From assembly GCA_023231005.1 (NCBI GenBank), contig JALNWG010000027.1, forward strand, positions 1-35,503: a stretch of DNA of 35,503 nucleotides, in the 5' to 3' direction. Below the pieces are notes generated by a model that worked only from the letters and a program-made list of their open reading frames with translations, made no database searches and had not been told where the DNA came from. Made by a program: the position numbers and the translations under genes. Shown piece after piece: positions 22,770-30,825 of the stretch (its first letter is position 1; each line of letters opens with the position of its first letter). The DNA comes from Bacteroidales bacterium (GTDB taxonomy: Bacteria > Bacteroidota > Bacteroidia > Bacteroidales > FEN-979).

Positions 22770-24677
22770 ATGCAGAATTTAATATCCCTGCCTGGTCTGC
22801 AGGCTGGTATCATTCGTCCATTGTCATTGGTCATCTTTTGTTTTGTCCTTCTCGGAACTACGGTTACAGCCCAGGATATTCAACTTACAGCGTCGGCCAA
22901 GGGGGTTGTGGGCATCGGGGAGACTTTTAACCTTTCGTATATGCTGAATGCACAGGGAACCGGTTTCCGGGGACCAGCCATTCAGGGGTTTGACATACTC
23001 AGTGGCCCCAATACCAGTACCACTTCAAGTATCCGGGCCATCAATGGCCGAACAACCATGTCGATCACGTATACCTATTCTTATCTTCTTAGGGCTACCC
23101 GGGAAGGGACCTTTGAAATTCCAGCCGCTTCCGCAACAGTAGATCATAGGACCTTTACTTCCAATACGGTTACCATTAAAGTGGTGAAAAACGGAAGTTC
23201 AGGAGGGGCATCCTCCTCTGGAGGAGGCCGGAACCAGGGCAATGGAAATGGGCAACAGCAAGAATCAACGGTAAGTGCCAACGATGTTTATGTTAAAGCC
23301 TTTGCCTCCAATGCCAACCCTATGCAAGGCGAGGGTATTGTGGTCACTTACAAGATATTTACCAAAGTGCCTATTGCTCAGGTCAACATACGGAAACTTT
23401 CTTCCTTTTCAGGCTTCTGGTCTCAGAACCTGATGAAGGAAAACGAGAAGTTACAACAAACAACCCAGATGATCAATGGCGAACGATATGTTGTGGCAGA
23501 TATCCGGAAAATTGCCCTCTTCCCTTTAAAAAGCGGCCATTTAGTCATTGATCCTCTGGAACTCGAATGTGTTGCCCAGATCCGGAAACAGACCAAAAAC
23601 AGAACCGGCGATCCTTTTTTCGATGATTTTTTCAACGATTCTTTCTTCAACAGCGGCATCGCCAATGTTGAGAAAAACATAAAATCGAATCCCCTGGTGA
23701 TCAATGTCCAACCTCTTCCTGAAGTTGGCAAACCGACTGATTTCAGCGGTGCCGTGGGGAACTTTACCTTCCGTTCCGAAATCGATAAAACCCGGCTTAA
23801 AACCAATGAAGCTGTAACCTTGAAATGTGTCATTAGCGGTCAGGGAAATATCCAACTCATCGATAAAGTCAATGTTGCGTTTCCTCCCGATTTTGAAACG
23901 TATGACCCTAAAGTGACCAGCGACGTTCAAACATCCGGTAGCGGTATTTCCGGAAGCCAGACTTTCGAGTACCTGCTAATTCCGAGAAAACCCGGAAATT
24001 TCACCATCAAACCGATCACCTTTTCTTATTTTGATCTGAGTAAAAAACGGTACGTCTCAATAACCAGTCCATCTTTTATGTTACTGGTTGAAAAAGGAAG
24101 TGGCGATGCTACCGCCCAGGTAACATATACAGGTGCCAATAAAGAAGATATTAAATATATTGGTAGCGATATCCGGCATATCAAGGATAAACCTTTTGGA
24201 TTAAATGCGACCGGAGATCATTTTTTCCTTTCAATATTCTTTTGGCTGCTCCTCCTTATTCCCCTCCTCCTTTTTGGGCTATTCCTCTTTTTATGGAACA
24301 AATTTGTTGCCCGCAGAAGTGATACTGTATTGATGAAAAACCTTAAAGCTACAAAAGTAGCTCGTAAACGACTTAGGAAAGCTGAAGATTTCTGGAAAGC
24401 GGGCCAGCAAGAAGCGTTCTATGAAGAGATATCCCAGGCTTTGTGGGGTTACCTGAGCGATAAATTCAGTATTCCTTTAGCCGATCTTAGCATCGATTCA
24501 GTACAACAGGCTCTGGAACACAAAAATGTAAATGAATTAATTATCAAACAGTTTGTTGATACATTGAACGATACTGAATTTGCCCGTTTTGCTCCCGGAG
24601 AAAAAACCGTGAATATGGAACGGATTTACGACGAAGCACTTGAAATTATCAGTAAAATAGAGCGAGAACTTAGATAG
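22770..24677 (+). CDS. batD: BatD, large oxygen-tolerance membrane protein
   Basis: ATG 22770 gives 635 residues with a late signal sequence (PLSLVIFCFVLLGTTVTAQD, about 17-36). Several beta-sandwich domains of the BatD family follow (QDIQLTASAKGVVGIGETF at the mature end), then a Gly/Ser/Asn/Gln linker near 150-175, a transmembrane helix at about 490-515 (FFWLLLLIPLLLFGLFLFLW) and a cytoplasmic helical domain of about 110 residues. The long extracytoplasmic part would bind or support the BatA/BatB VWA domains. The cytoplasmic end resembles that of the unnamed third Bat gene. The family is known from work on Bacteroides aerotolerance; no enzymatic function is known. Confidence 0.9.
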   Translation: MQNLISLPGLQAGIIRPLSLVIFCFVLLGTTVTAQDIQLTASAKGVVGIGETFNLSYMLNAQGTGFRGPAIQGFDILSGPNTSTTSSIRAINGRTTMSITYTYSYLLRATREGTFEIPAASATVDHRTFTSNTVTIKVVKNGSSGGASSSGGGRNQGNGNGQQQESTVSANDVYVKAFASNANPMQGEGIVVTYKIFTKVPIAQVNIRKLSSFSGFWSQNLMKENEKLQQTTQMINGERYVVADIRKIALFPLKSGHLVIDPLELECVAQIRKQTKNRTGDPFFDDFFNDSFFNSGIANVEKNIKSNPLVINVQPLPEVGKPTDFSGAVGNFTFRSEIDKTRLKTNEAVTLKCVISGQGNIQLIDKVNVAFPPDFETYDPKVTSDVQTSGSGISGSQTFEYLLIPRKPGNFTIKPITFSYFDLSKKRYVSITSPSFMLLVEKGSGDATAQVTYTGANKEDIKYIGSDIRHIKDKPFGLNATGDHFFLSIFFWLLLLIPLLLFGLFLFLWNKFVARRSDTVLMKNLKATKVARKRLRKAEDFWKAGQQEAFYEEISQALWGYLSDKFSIPLADLSIDSVQQALEHKNVNELIIKQFVDTLNDTEFARFAPGEKTVNMERIYDEALEIISKIERELR

Positions 24678-24680
24678 AAT

Positions 24681-24709
24681 TGACAAATGAAAAAATGACA
24701 AATGAAATT
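24681..24709 (+). repeat. Heptamer array, batD-batE gap
   Basis: TGACAAA, TGAAAAA, one extra A, TGACAAA, TGAAATT. The batE ATG (24702) spans the boundary of the last two units. The word TGACAAA is the exact complement of TTTGTCA found inside the Nudix gene. Confidence 0.8.
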
Positions 24710-25457
24710 TAGGATTGTTTTTTTCTGTTTATTTTTTGCCTGGCTGAATGTAAATGCAGGAGGAGAGCAAACGCTGATTGCCAAAGGCAACAAGGCTTAT
24801 GCGGTGGGTGCTTATACCGATGCGGCAGCGACTTACGAAAAAGTGGTAGCGATGGGATTGGAGTCGCCCGACTTGTATTATAACCTTGGAAACGCGTATT
24901 TCAAGATGAACGATTTTGCTAAGGCCATACTTTGGTATGAACGTGCCCAGCGTTTAGAACCGGGCAACGAAGACATCGATTTCAATTTAAAGGTAGCCAA
25001 TAATAAGATTGCAGATAAAATCGAACCGTTACCCGAGCTTTTTTATAAGCGGTGGTTTACCGGTTTGGTTCACTCATTTTCCGTTGATGCCTGGGCTTGG
25101 ATGGGGATAATTTTCCTGGTTTTAGCCCTCTCCGCCGGAGCGCTCTATCTGATCTCCCGCATTCTTTTCCTCCGGAAGGCCGGATTCTGGATTGGATTGA
25201 TCCTGCTTTTCTTCTCCATTTTCTCCCTGTTTTTGGCTTGGAGCGGCAATGTATTCCTGAAATCAGATCAGGAGGCCATCATTTTTACCCCAACCATCAC
25301 CATTAAAAGTTCCCCCGACGATAAAAGTACCGACCTTTTTGTTCTTCATGAAGGAGCAAAAGTTCAACTGCTCGACAATATCAGTGGTTGGTATGAAATC
25401 CGCATTGCCAATGGCAGTGTGGGCTGGTTGCCAGTCACCGCAGTAGAACGTATTTAG
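24702..25457 (+). CDS. batE: BatE, TPR and SH3-like membrane protein
   Basis: A 251-residue protein with a signal peptide (MKFRIVFFCLFFAWLNVNAG), two TPR units (about 28-110: AKGNKAYAVGAYTDAAATYE, FKMNDFAKAILWYERAQRLE), two transmembrane helices (about 133-153 and 158-182) and a C-terminal bacterial SH3-like domain (about 190-251) ending LLDNISGWYEIRIANGSVGW. The layout is as expected for BatE: TPR outside, a membrane hairpin, SH3 outside. It is the last gene of the operon. The ATG is contributed by a heptamer repeat. Confidence 0.9.
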   Translation: MKFRIVFFCLFFAWLNVNAGGEQTLIAKGNKAYAVGAYTDAAATYEKVVAMGLESPDLYYNLGNAYFKMNDFAKAILWYERAQRLEPGNEDIDFNLKVANNKIADKIEPLPELFYKRWFTGLVHSFSVDAWAWMGIIFLVLALSAGALYLISRILFLRKAGFWIGLILLFFSIFSLFLAWSGNVFLKSDQEAIIFTPTITIKSSPDDKSTDLFVLHEGAKVQLLDNISGWYEIRIANGSVGWLPVTAVERI

Positions 25458-25473
25458 CCTTATTTATTTTTTT

Positions 25474-25503
25474 TTGGAGAATAAACTTTTTCCCTTATAT
25501 TTG
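25474..25503 (+). promoter_or_regulatory. Promoter of the secreted propeller gene
   Basis: TTG at 25474-25476, a 19-nt spacer and TATATTTG at 25496-25503 give a near-perfect Bacteroidota promoter. The leader to the ATG at 25608 would be about 100 nt. Confidence 0.7.
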
Positions 25504-25607
25504 TTCGTTTAATTACGGACTAAGTTTTACTATGCTTATCTATTGATTCCCGCAGGATTAGAAAATTATTAATCAAGATACAAACAGTCAAAATTAAAAC
25601 GTGTGAT

Positions 25608-28418
25608 ATGAAAAATAGACTTTTACCCTTTGGTTTGATCACAGCTTTTGTTGCTTTCGCCTTTCTTTGCTTTTCTCCGCTCTTGATGGCTGGTCATCCA
25701 GGTAATCCCGATTTGAAAAAGAAACCTGGATCTTCCTTTTTGGAGAGTATCCGGGCGAATCAACATACCGGGATCGTAGACCCCCTGGATTTTCAAAAAG
25801 CGCATTCTCAAGCTGCATCCTTTCGCACAAAATCCGCTACCGGAGCTTTAAATCTCGATTGGATCAGCATTGGGCCCAATAACTATCCAGGGAAGGTTTG
25901 GACCGCTATTTTTGATAATACCGATCCAACAGGCCTTACAATAATTGCTGGTGCTGAAGCAGGTGGCATCTGGGAATCAATAAACTATGGTCTTACCTGG
26001 TCTATGATGTCAGTTGAAAATAATGCTGTGTTAAAAGTCTCATCCTTAGTTCAAACTTCCAATGGAACCATTTATGCAGCAACCGGAATTACAAACTGTA
26101 AACAATTATCACTCGCTGGCAATGGGATTTATAAATCTGAAAATGGAGGATCATTTACGGTAATACCAGCCACAAAATACAATCCCGATTTTGCCGGAAT
26201 TACTAAATTGGTGGTGGATCCCTCTTCGGGACGACTTTTTGCTGCTACTATCGGGGGGCTCTATTTCTCTGACAACGGCAACGACTGGATCATGATAAAA
26301 CAAGGTTATACCATGGATGTATGTGTGGGATCAGATGGTACTGTTATTACCGCTGTTGGTGATTCTGCTTATCTTTCAGTCGGAGGTGACATCTCCTCAT
26401 GGGTAACTTTGACCACTGGAGAAACCAATTTACTTCCCAATACTGGAATTGGCTGGATGGTTTTTGCCATTGCACCTTCTGATGCTAATGTCATGTATGC
26501 CAGCCTGGCTAAAACCGATGGTAAATTACTCAATGTTTATTGTTCAACCGATAAAGGCGCAACATGGTCTGTGGTTTTCCCGAACAACCCCAGTTATGAG
26601 CCATTTGCGGGTTCAGGATGCTATGCCAATACCTTGGCTGTTGTTCCAGATGATCCCAATCAAATTTACCTTGGGGGTCTTAATATGTGGTATGGAAAAC
26701 GTGTTCAACAAGCAGGTTATTTCAGTTGGACTGAAGTAAGTTCAGGTTTATATTCACCCTGGCTTCCCAATAGTGCACCCGCCTTGCATCATAGCTATAT
26801 GTTTCGTCCCAATTCGAATAAACAAATATTGCTTGCCACTGACGGTGGCGTTTGTACCGCAAAAATCATTAATAATGGTGTTGAATTCCAAACAAGTAAC
26901 AAAGAACTCGCCACCAGTGAGTTTACTTTTCTTTCTTTCTCCTCTACAAAAAATTATGTAATGGGTGGTGGCGAAAATATTGGATCGCTTGCCCTCGGTT
27001 ATTATTATCCAACCCGTGTTAATGACGAGAAATATGGATTTCCAGTAATACAACCCACAGGGCTTTATGAAGGTCAATATAGTGGCAATTGTGCATGGTC
27101 AAATCTTGATAATAATATCGGAGTTTTTACCCTTTTTGGATCAACAACCCCATTACTTAGACGTGATTTCAGAGATCTTACCTATGATAACGATTTTATG
27201 AATGGCCTTACCTCCTTGGCTACAAATCTTACCCCCATGACTCTTTGGGAAAGTTTTACTTTTACGCAAACCCGCGACAGTGTAAAATATTATGCCCGTG
27301 AAATCAATATTCCTGCCGATTCACTCATTCAGATAACAAGTGCCAATGGTATTAAATTTCCTTATTTAACTACAGCGCCCATACTTGTTGGCGATAGTAT
27401 CATTGTTGCCGATCCTGTTGCAAGCCGATTCTTCTTTTACGGTAATAAAGCCGACACTAATTATAAAAGCGGCATTTTTATGACTAAGGATATGCTGAAA
27501 TTTTATAAAAAACCTGAATATTTCGTTGTTCTTAAAGATACTGCTAAAGTTGATTTCATCACCACAATGGCAGTATCTACCGATTTAAATACATTGTGGG
27601 CTGGTACTGAAAAAGGAAGGCTTCTCCGTGTAACAGGGTTAATCAATGCAAATGATTCACTTACGGCAAATGCTTTTAGCTCAGAATGTGTTCTTGTAAA
27701 AGATGTTTTCATCAATCCCGCATTTACCGACCGCTATATTACCTCCATTTCAATCGACTCGAAGAATACCAATCGCGTACTGATTACTTTGGGTAATTAT
27801 GGCAATCAGGATTATGTATATTATACCACCGATGGAAATTCATCTGCCCCTACTTTTAACTCTGTTCAGTCAAACCTACCTCAGGCTGCCGTATATTCTG
27901 GATTGATCGAACTTAATGGATCCAATGCTATCGTTGGAACCGATGTTGGAGTTTTTAGTACTGACAACCTCGCTTCTGGTAGCCCTGAATGGGGATCAAA
28001 CATGGAAAATATCGGTGATGTAATCGTTACAGATATACAGCAACAAAAAATGCACGATTTCCACATTCAAAACTATGGAGTTCTCTATTTGGCTTCCTAT
28101 GGACGTGGTCTTTGGATGGATACCACATTCTATGCTCCGGTTGGTATACCACCGGTAATTGGTTCCAACTGCACTATGGGATCCCTGACCCTCAATCCCA
28201 ATCCGGCAAAAGATAAATTTTCCTTTACTTGTACCAACGAAACCAGTACTCCGGTAATGGTGATCATTTATGATTTGACGGGACGACAGGTATTTAGTAA
28301 AGATTTTGGTACCCAACAACATGGTTCATTTACCGGAGAAGTTAATCTAACCGGTTTGCCTTCAGGTACCTATCTGGTTAAGGTTGGCAATGCCCATGCA
28401 AAACTGATAAAACTTTAA
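25608..28418 (+). CDS. Secreted beta-propeller-like protein with type IX sorting domain
   Basis: A 936-residue exported protein with a signal peptide ending near LLMAG. The body carries BNR/Asp-box type segments of propeller proteins such as sialidases and GH74 or sortilin-like domains: ESINYGLTWSMM, SENGGSFTVI, SDNGNDWIMI, STDKGATWSVVF. Repeats with VIAPSDANVMYA-like and DPNQIYLGG motifs follow. No catalytic set is obvious to me. The C-terminus (about 860-936) has LNPNPAKDKF, VIIYDLTGRQVF and LPSGTYLVKV, the Por secretion system (T9SS) type A sorting domain. Expected to be exported, attached or released at the cell surface. It has its own promoter and terminator. A role in adhesion or glycan binding is a guess. 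Confidence 0.85.
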   Translation: MKNRLLPFGLITAFVAFAFLCFSPLLMAGHPGNPDLKKKPGSSFLESIRANQHTGIVDPLDFQKAHSQAASFRTKSATGALNLDWISIGPNNYPGKVWTAIFDNTDPTGLTIIAGAEAGGIWESINYGLTWSMMSVENNAVLKVSSLVQTSNGTIYAATGITNCKQLSLAGNGIYKSENGGSFTVIPATKYNPDFAGITKLVVDPSSGRLFAATIGGLYFSDNGNDWIMIKQGYTMDVCVGSDGTVITAVGDSAYLSVGGDISSWVTLTTGETNLLPNTGIGWMVFAIAPSDANVMYASLAKTDGKLLNVYCSTDKGATWSVVFPNNPSYEPFAGSGCYANTLAVVPDDPNQIYLGGLNMWYGKRVQQAGYFSWTEVSSGLYSPWLPNSAPALHHSYMFRPNSNKQILLATDGGVCTAKIINNGVEFQTSNKELATSEFTFLSFSSTKNYVMGGGENIGSLALGYYYPTRVNDEKYGFPVIQPTGLYEGQYSGNCAWSNLDNNIGVFTLFGSTTPLLRRDFRDLTYDNDFMNGLTSLATNLTPMTLWESFTFTQTRDSVKYYAREINIPADSLIQITSANGIKFPYLTTAPILVGDSIIVADPVASRFFFYGNKADTNYKSGIFMTKDMLKFYKKPEYFVVLKDTAKVDFITTMAVSTDLNTLWAGTEKGRLLRVTGLINANDSLTANAFSSECVLVKDVFINPAFTDRYITSISIDSKNTNRVLITLGNYGNQDYVYYTTDGNSSAPTFNSVQSNLPQAAVYSGLIELNGSNAIVGTDVGVFSTDNLASGSPEWGSNMENIGDVIVTDIQQQKMHDFHIQNYGVLYLASYGRGLWMDTTFYAPVGIPPVIGSNCTMGSLTLNPNPAKDKFSFTCTNETSTPVMVIIYDLTGRQVFSKDFGTQQHGSFTGEVNLTGLPSGTYLVKVGNAHAKLIKL

Positions 28419-28436
28419 GTAATACCGAAATACAAT

Positions 28437-28472
28437 AAAAAAAGGTTGGTTCTGTTGAATCAACCTTTTTTT
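28437..28472. terminator. Bidirectional terminator after the propeller gene and pyrE
   Basis: AAAGGTTGGTTC and GAATCAACCTTT form a 12-bp stem (one G-T) with a 4-nt loop, with A-tract upstream and T-tract downstream, so it can stop transcription from both strands. Confidence 0.88.
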
Positions 28473-28498
28473 TATTAACACTTACTTACTTATTACTT

Positions 28499-28512
28499 CA
28501 CTTAGCTAAGTG
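28499..28512. repeat. 14-bp perfect palindrome after pyrE
   Basis: CACTTAGCTAAGTG lies just downstream of the pyrE stop codon. It has no T-tract. It could form a small hairpin or be an operator-like site; evidence is only the symmetry. Confidence 0.4.
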
Positions 28513-28514
28513 TT

Positions 28515-29144
28515 TTATCCGATTTCATTTTTAAAGTCTTGAAGGATTTTTATGTCGGCATCGCTGATATAGCCGATTTCCATTGCTTTTGTAAGAAGAT
28601 GATCATAGTCGGTAAGGGTGATCAGAGGACAAGCGGCATCACGGAAAGCTTTTTCAGATTTCTGGAGGCTATATGTGAAAATTGCCAGCATCCCTTTGAT
28701 CAGACAACCGGCTTCGCGTAAGGCTTCCACAGCACTCAAACTCGAACCTCCTGTGGAGATCAGATCTTCCACAACCACGATACGCTGACCTTCACGCACC
28801 TCCCCTTCAATCAAATTGGTGAGACCGTGATCCTTTTTTCCTGAACGGACATACGCAAAAGGCAATCCAAGCCCCTGAGCAACCAAAACACCCTGGGCAA
28901 TACCACCCGTGGCGACACCCACAATGACTTCCGGCTGGTAACCGCTTTCTTCAATGGCTTTCATGAAATTTTGACGAATAAAGGTCCTGATTTCTGGGTA
29001 GGAGAGGGTAATCCGGTTATCGCAATATATGGGAGATTTAATCCCTGAAGCCCAGGTGAAGGGATCCGTCGGACTCAGCTTTACCGCCTTAATTTTCAAG
29101 AGTAACTCAGCAGTTTTATAGGCAATATCTTTGTTATAAATCAT
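28515..29144 (-). CDS. pyrE: Orotate phosphoribosyltransferase
   Basis: PyrE attaches PRPP to orotate to give OMP in pyrimidine synthesis. ATG 29144 gives 209 residues, the normal length. The longer upstream frame would overlap the divergent Nudix gene and lacks family features. Seen are TWASGIKSPIYCDNR near 30-44, PEVIVGVATGGIAQG, the KKDHG loop region (SGKKDHGLTNLIEG) with the catalytic lysine, and the PRPP-binding motif VVVEDLISTGGSS, all intact. A -7-like TATTTTTG (29167-29174, minus strand) lies 22 nt upstream of the ATG. carB ends at the right edge of the window, so two pyrimidine genes are within 6 kb but not in one operon. Confidence 0.95.
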   Translation of the reverse strand: MIYNKDIAYKTAELLLKIKAVKLSPTDPFTWASGIKSPIYCDNRITLSYPEIRTFIRQNFMKAIEESGYQPEVIVGVATGGIAQGVLVAQGLGLPFAYVRSGKKDHGLTNLIEGEVREGQRIVVVEDLISTGGSSLSAVEALREAGCLIKGMLAIFTYSLQKSEKAFRDAACPLITLTDYDHLLTKAMEIGYISDADIKILQDFKNEIG

Positions 29145-29166
29145 ACTATTTTTACAAAATGTTTTG

Positions 29167-29174
29167 CAAAAATA
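29167..29174 (-). promoter_or_regulatory. Possible -7 box of pyrE
   Basis: TATTTTTG on the minus strand, a TAnnTTTG match 22 nt from the pyrE ATG. No clear -33 element. Confidence 0.4.
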
Positions 29175-29299
29175 GCAAATTATTTGAGAATGGAGTGACG
29201 GCTTACGGCAGCGATAGCAAAGCTGACTTGTCAACGAAAGTATTGAGCTTATCAAATTTTCCCTACATTTACGTTTTAAAATCGTTTTAAATTGATAGA

Positions 29300-29953
29300 A
29301 TGAAAGTTTTTTTAAATGATCGGATGGTGGAATTTGTTGGAACAATGCCCGATACTATTTCACCCCGAGATTTGGTTGTTCAGAACCCCACTGCTGATTC
29401 CATAAAAATAGTATATGAAGAGTTTGAACGGAATGAAAAATGGGGGAGGATGCTTATCATAAATTCCCCTTCTGATTCCTTTTTCAGATTGTTTAAACGG
29501 ATTGATGCAGCAGGGGGATTGGTGAAGAATGAAAAGGGTGAGTTTTTGTTTATTCATCGGTTTGGATTGTGGGATTTGCCCAAAGGGAAAATCGACAAAA
29601 AGGATCAGCATCCAGGATCAATCGTTTGTCATTTGTCCTCTGCCATTTGCCATCCGTCATCCGCCTATAACGCCGCAGTGCGTGAAGTTAAAGAGGAAAC
29701 CGGGCTTCAATCGGTTATTATCACCAAGGAGCTTCCTTCTACTTGGCATATTTATTCTCAGAAGGGAAAAAAAATCCTGAAACAAACCTTTTGGTTCGAA
29801 ATGGAGGCCGACTCCGCTCAACCGCTCAAACCTCAAACCAATGAAGGAATATTCCTCGTGAAATGGACCCCCGTTGATGCAATAAACTCAATTCTTGACC
29901 ATACTTATGCCTCGCTACGAGAGATGATTTTAAGCATACAGTCGGAATTTTAA
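29300..29953 (+). CDS. Nudix hydrolase with repeat insertion in the Nudix box
   Basis: A 217-residue protein with an N-terminal extension of about 70 residues, then a Nudix domain (about 70-200). Visible are GGLVKNEKGEFLFIHRFGLW, DLPKGKIDKKD, then an extra segment, and then the C-terminal half of the Nudix box AAVREVKEETGL. The family needs G-x5-E-x7-R-E-U-x-E-E-x-G-U. Here about 14-16 residues (HPGSIVCHLSSAICHPSSAY) sit between the two halves. They are encoded by six heptamers of DNA (29625-29666). REVKEETGL, the metal-binding helix, is intact; the first half has GKIDKKD with D in place of E. Substrate is not known. Whether the enzyme still works is uncertain. It is divergent from pyrE. Confidence 0.82.
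   Translation: MKVFLNDRMVEFVGTMPDTISPRDLVVQNPTADSIKIVYEEFERNEKWGRMLIINSPSDSFFRLFKRIDAAGGLVKNEKGEFLFIHRFGLWDLPKGKIDKKDQHPGSIVCHLSSAICHPSSAYNAAVREVKEETGLQSVIITKELPSTWHIYSQKGKKILKQTFWFEMEADSAQPLKPQTNEGIFLVKWTPVDAINSILDHTYASLREMILSIQSEF
29625..29666 (+). repeat. Heptamer array inside the Nudix coding region
   Basis: Six units in exact phase: TTTGTCA, TTTGTCC, TCTGCCA, TTTGCCA, TCCGTCA, TCCGCCT. The total, 42 nt, is 14 codons, so the reading frame is kept. The word is the complement of TGACAAA found at the batD-batE gap. The phase and composition show that it is repeat DNA and not an ordinary coding insertion. Confidence 0.85.
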
Positions 29954-29984
29954 TGACACACCCGGGATTTAAAAAGTCATAACG

Positions 29985-30671
29985 TTACAATCCGTCTTCC
30001 TGAAAGCGGTATCCGATGCGTTTACCGGTACTGATGGCAAAAGTATCAAGGGTTGTTTGCATATCTACAACTGTGACCTCTTTGACATTATCGAATGGAG
30101 GGGTAAGGAGATCAAAATTGAGGGTGTACAGAATGGCCGAATGAAGGATTTTTTTAATCGATTTCTGGTCAAGCTGACTGGTGGGGAAGTTGTTGTAAAG
30201 AAGACCAATCTCCCGTTTTCCTTCAATAAAATAATGTCCTTCCCGGTTGATAAAGATACGTCCGATACAATAACCTATATCATTAATCCGATTGTATTTG
30301 AACGAATCGGCCAGGAAATTGAAAACATGAATGATGCCGCAGTAAGAGCGGGTTTTGTCTTCATGGATGTATCCGGTTTTCATCACAGCGTGATCACGCG
30401 GGATTTCGAAAACATTGGAGTGCATAAAAAATATCAGGATATCACTCCCAAATTTCAGTTGAAATTCAAATTTACCCCTTTCACTGAAATCAAAGGGAAT
30501 CGGATAAGGGCTTTTGGCAATCTTTTTTTTACTGTCATGAACCAATTTTTTCCCGGATGATTTAAACGAGTTAAAGGTCTCCAGTGTTCGGTTGTACACC
30601 TCTTGTTTGAGGCCGCCTTTATCAATAATGGCCTGAATCAGCGATTTGGGATTGAGATTGTCGGTTGGCAT
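29985..30671 (-). CDS. Unrecognised 228-residue conserved-looking protein
   Basis: A 228-residue soluble protein with no signal or membrane helix: start MPTDNLNPKSLIQAIIDKG, a basic segment near 40-52 (KKLVHDSKKKIAK), strands such as GKFEFQLKFGSDILIFFMH, a middle part with DDIGYCIGRIFINREGHYF-like content (exact: NDIGYCIGRIFINREGHYFI) and a C-terminal portion VKEVTVVDMQTTLDTFAIS. Composition and frame length support a real gene, and the opposite-strand frame inside it is poorer. I do not recognise the family. It is convergent with the Nudix gene (31-nt gap) and divergent from the M6 protease. No function is proposed. Confidence 0.72.
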   Translation of the reverse strand: MPTDNLNPKSLIQAIIDKGGLKQEVYNRTLETFNSFKSSGKKLVHDSKKKIAKSPYPIPFDFSERGKFEFQLKFGSDILIFFMHSNVFEIPRDHAVMKTGYIHEDKTRSYCGIIHVFNFLADSFKYNRINDIGYCIGRIFINREGHYFIEGKREIGLLYNNFPTSQLDQKSIKKILHSAILYTLNFDLLTPPFDNVKEVTVVDMQTTLDTFAISTGKRIGYRFQEDGL

Positions 30672-30733
30672 GGGAAATCTTCCTTTTGCTACAAATTTAA
30701 TGCAAGATTGGCAATATCAGGCAACAAATTTTA

Positions 30734-30741
30734 TACTTTTG
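30734..30741 (+). promoter_or_regulatory. Probable -7 box of the M6 protease gene
   Basis: TACTTTTG fits TAnnTTTG. A TTG at 30708-30710 lies 23 nt upstream, slightly wide. Transcription would start near 30748, before either candidate start codon. Confidence 0.45.
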
Positions 30742-30825
30742 TGCAATCAAATTCCTGACTTTGTTTTTCAAATGAAGGAGATTTTTCCCATATCATTATT
30801 AATTTTTTTTATTCCCATCCTTATT

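Noticed and set aside
28472..28512. A TACT-rich tetramer run after the propeller gene
   Set aside because: Short, no constant step, and mostly explained by the terminator tail and the 14-bp palindrome.
29815..29839. A second heptamer array in the Nudix gene (CTCAAAC units)
   Set aside because: Only two exact units are present and the flanking words break the phase; it may be chance.
30057..30560. A 167-residue plus-strand frame
   Set aside because: It lies fully inside the 228-residue minus-strand gene, whose start, composition and spacing to neighbours are better; the plus frame has no promoter or family likeness.
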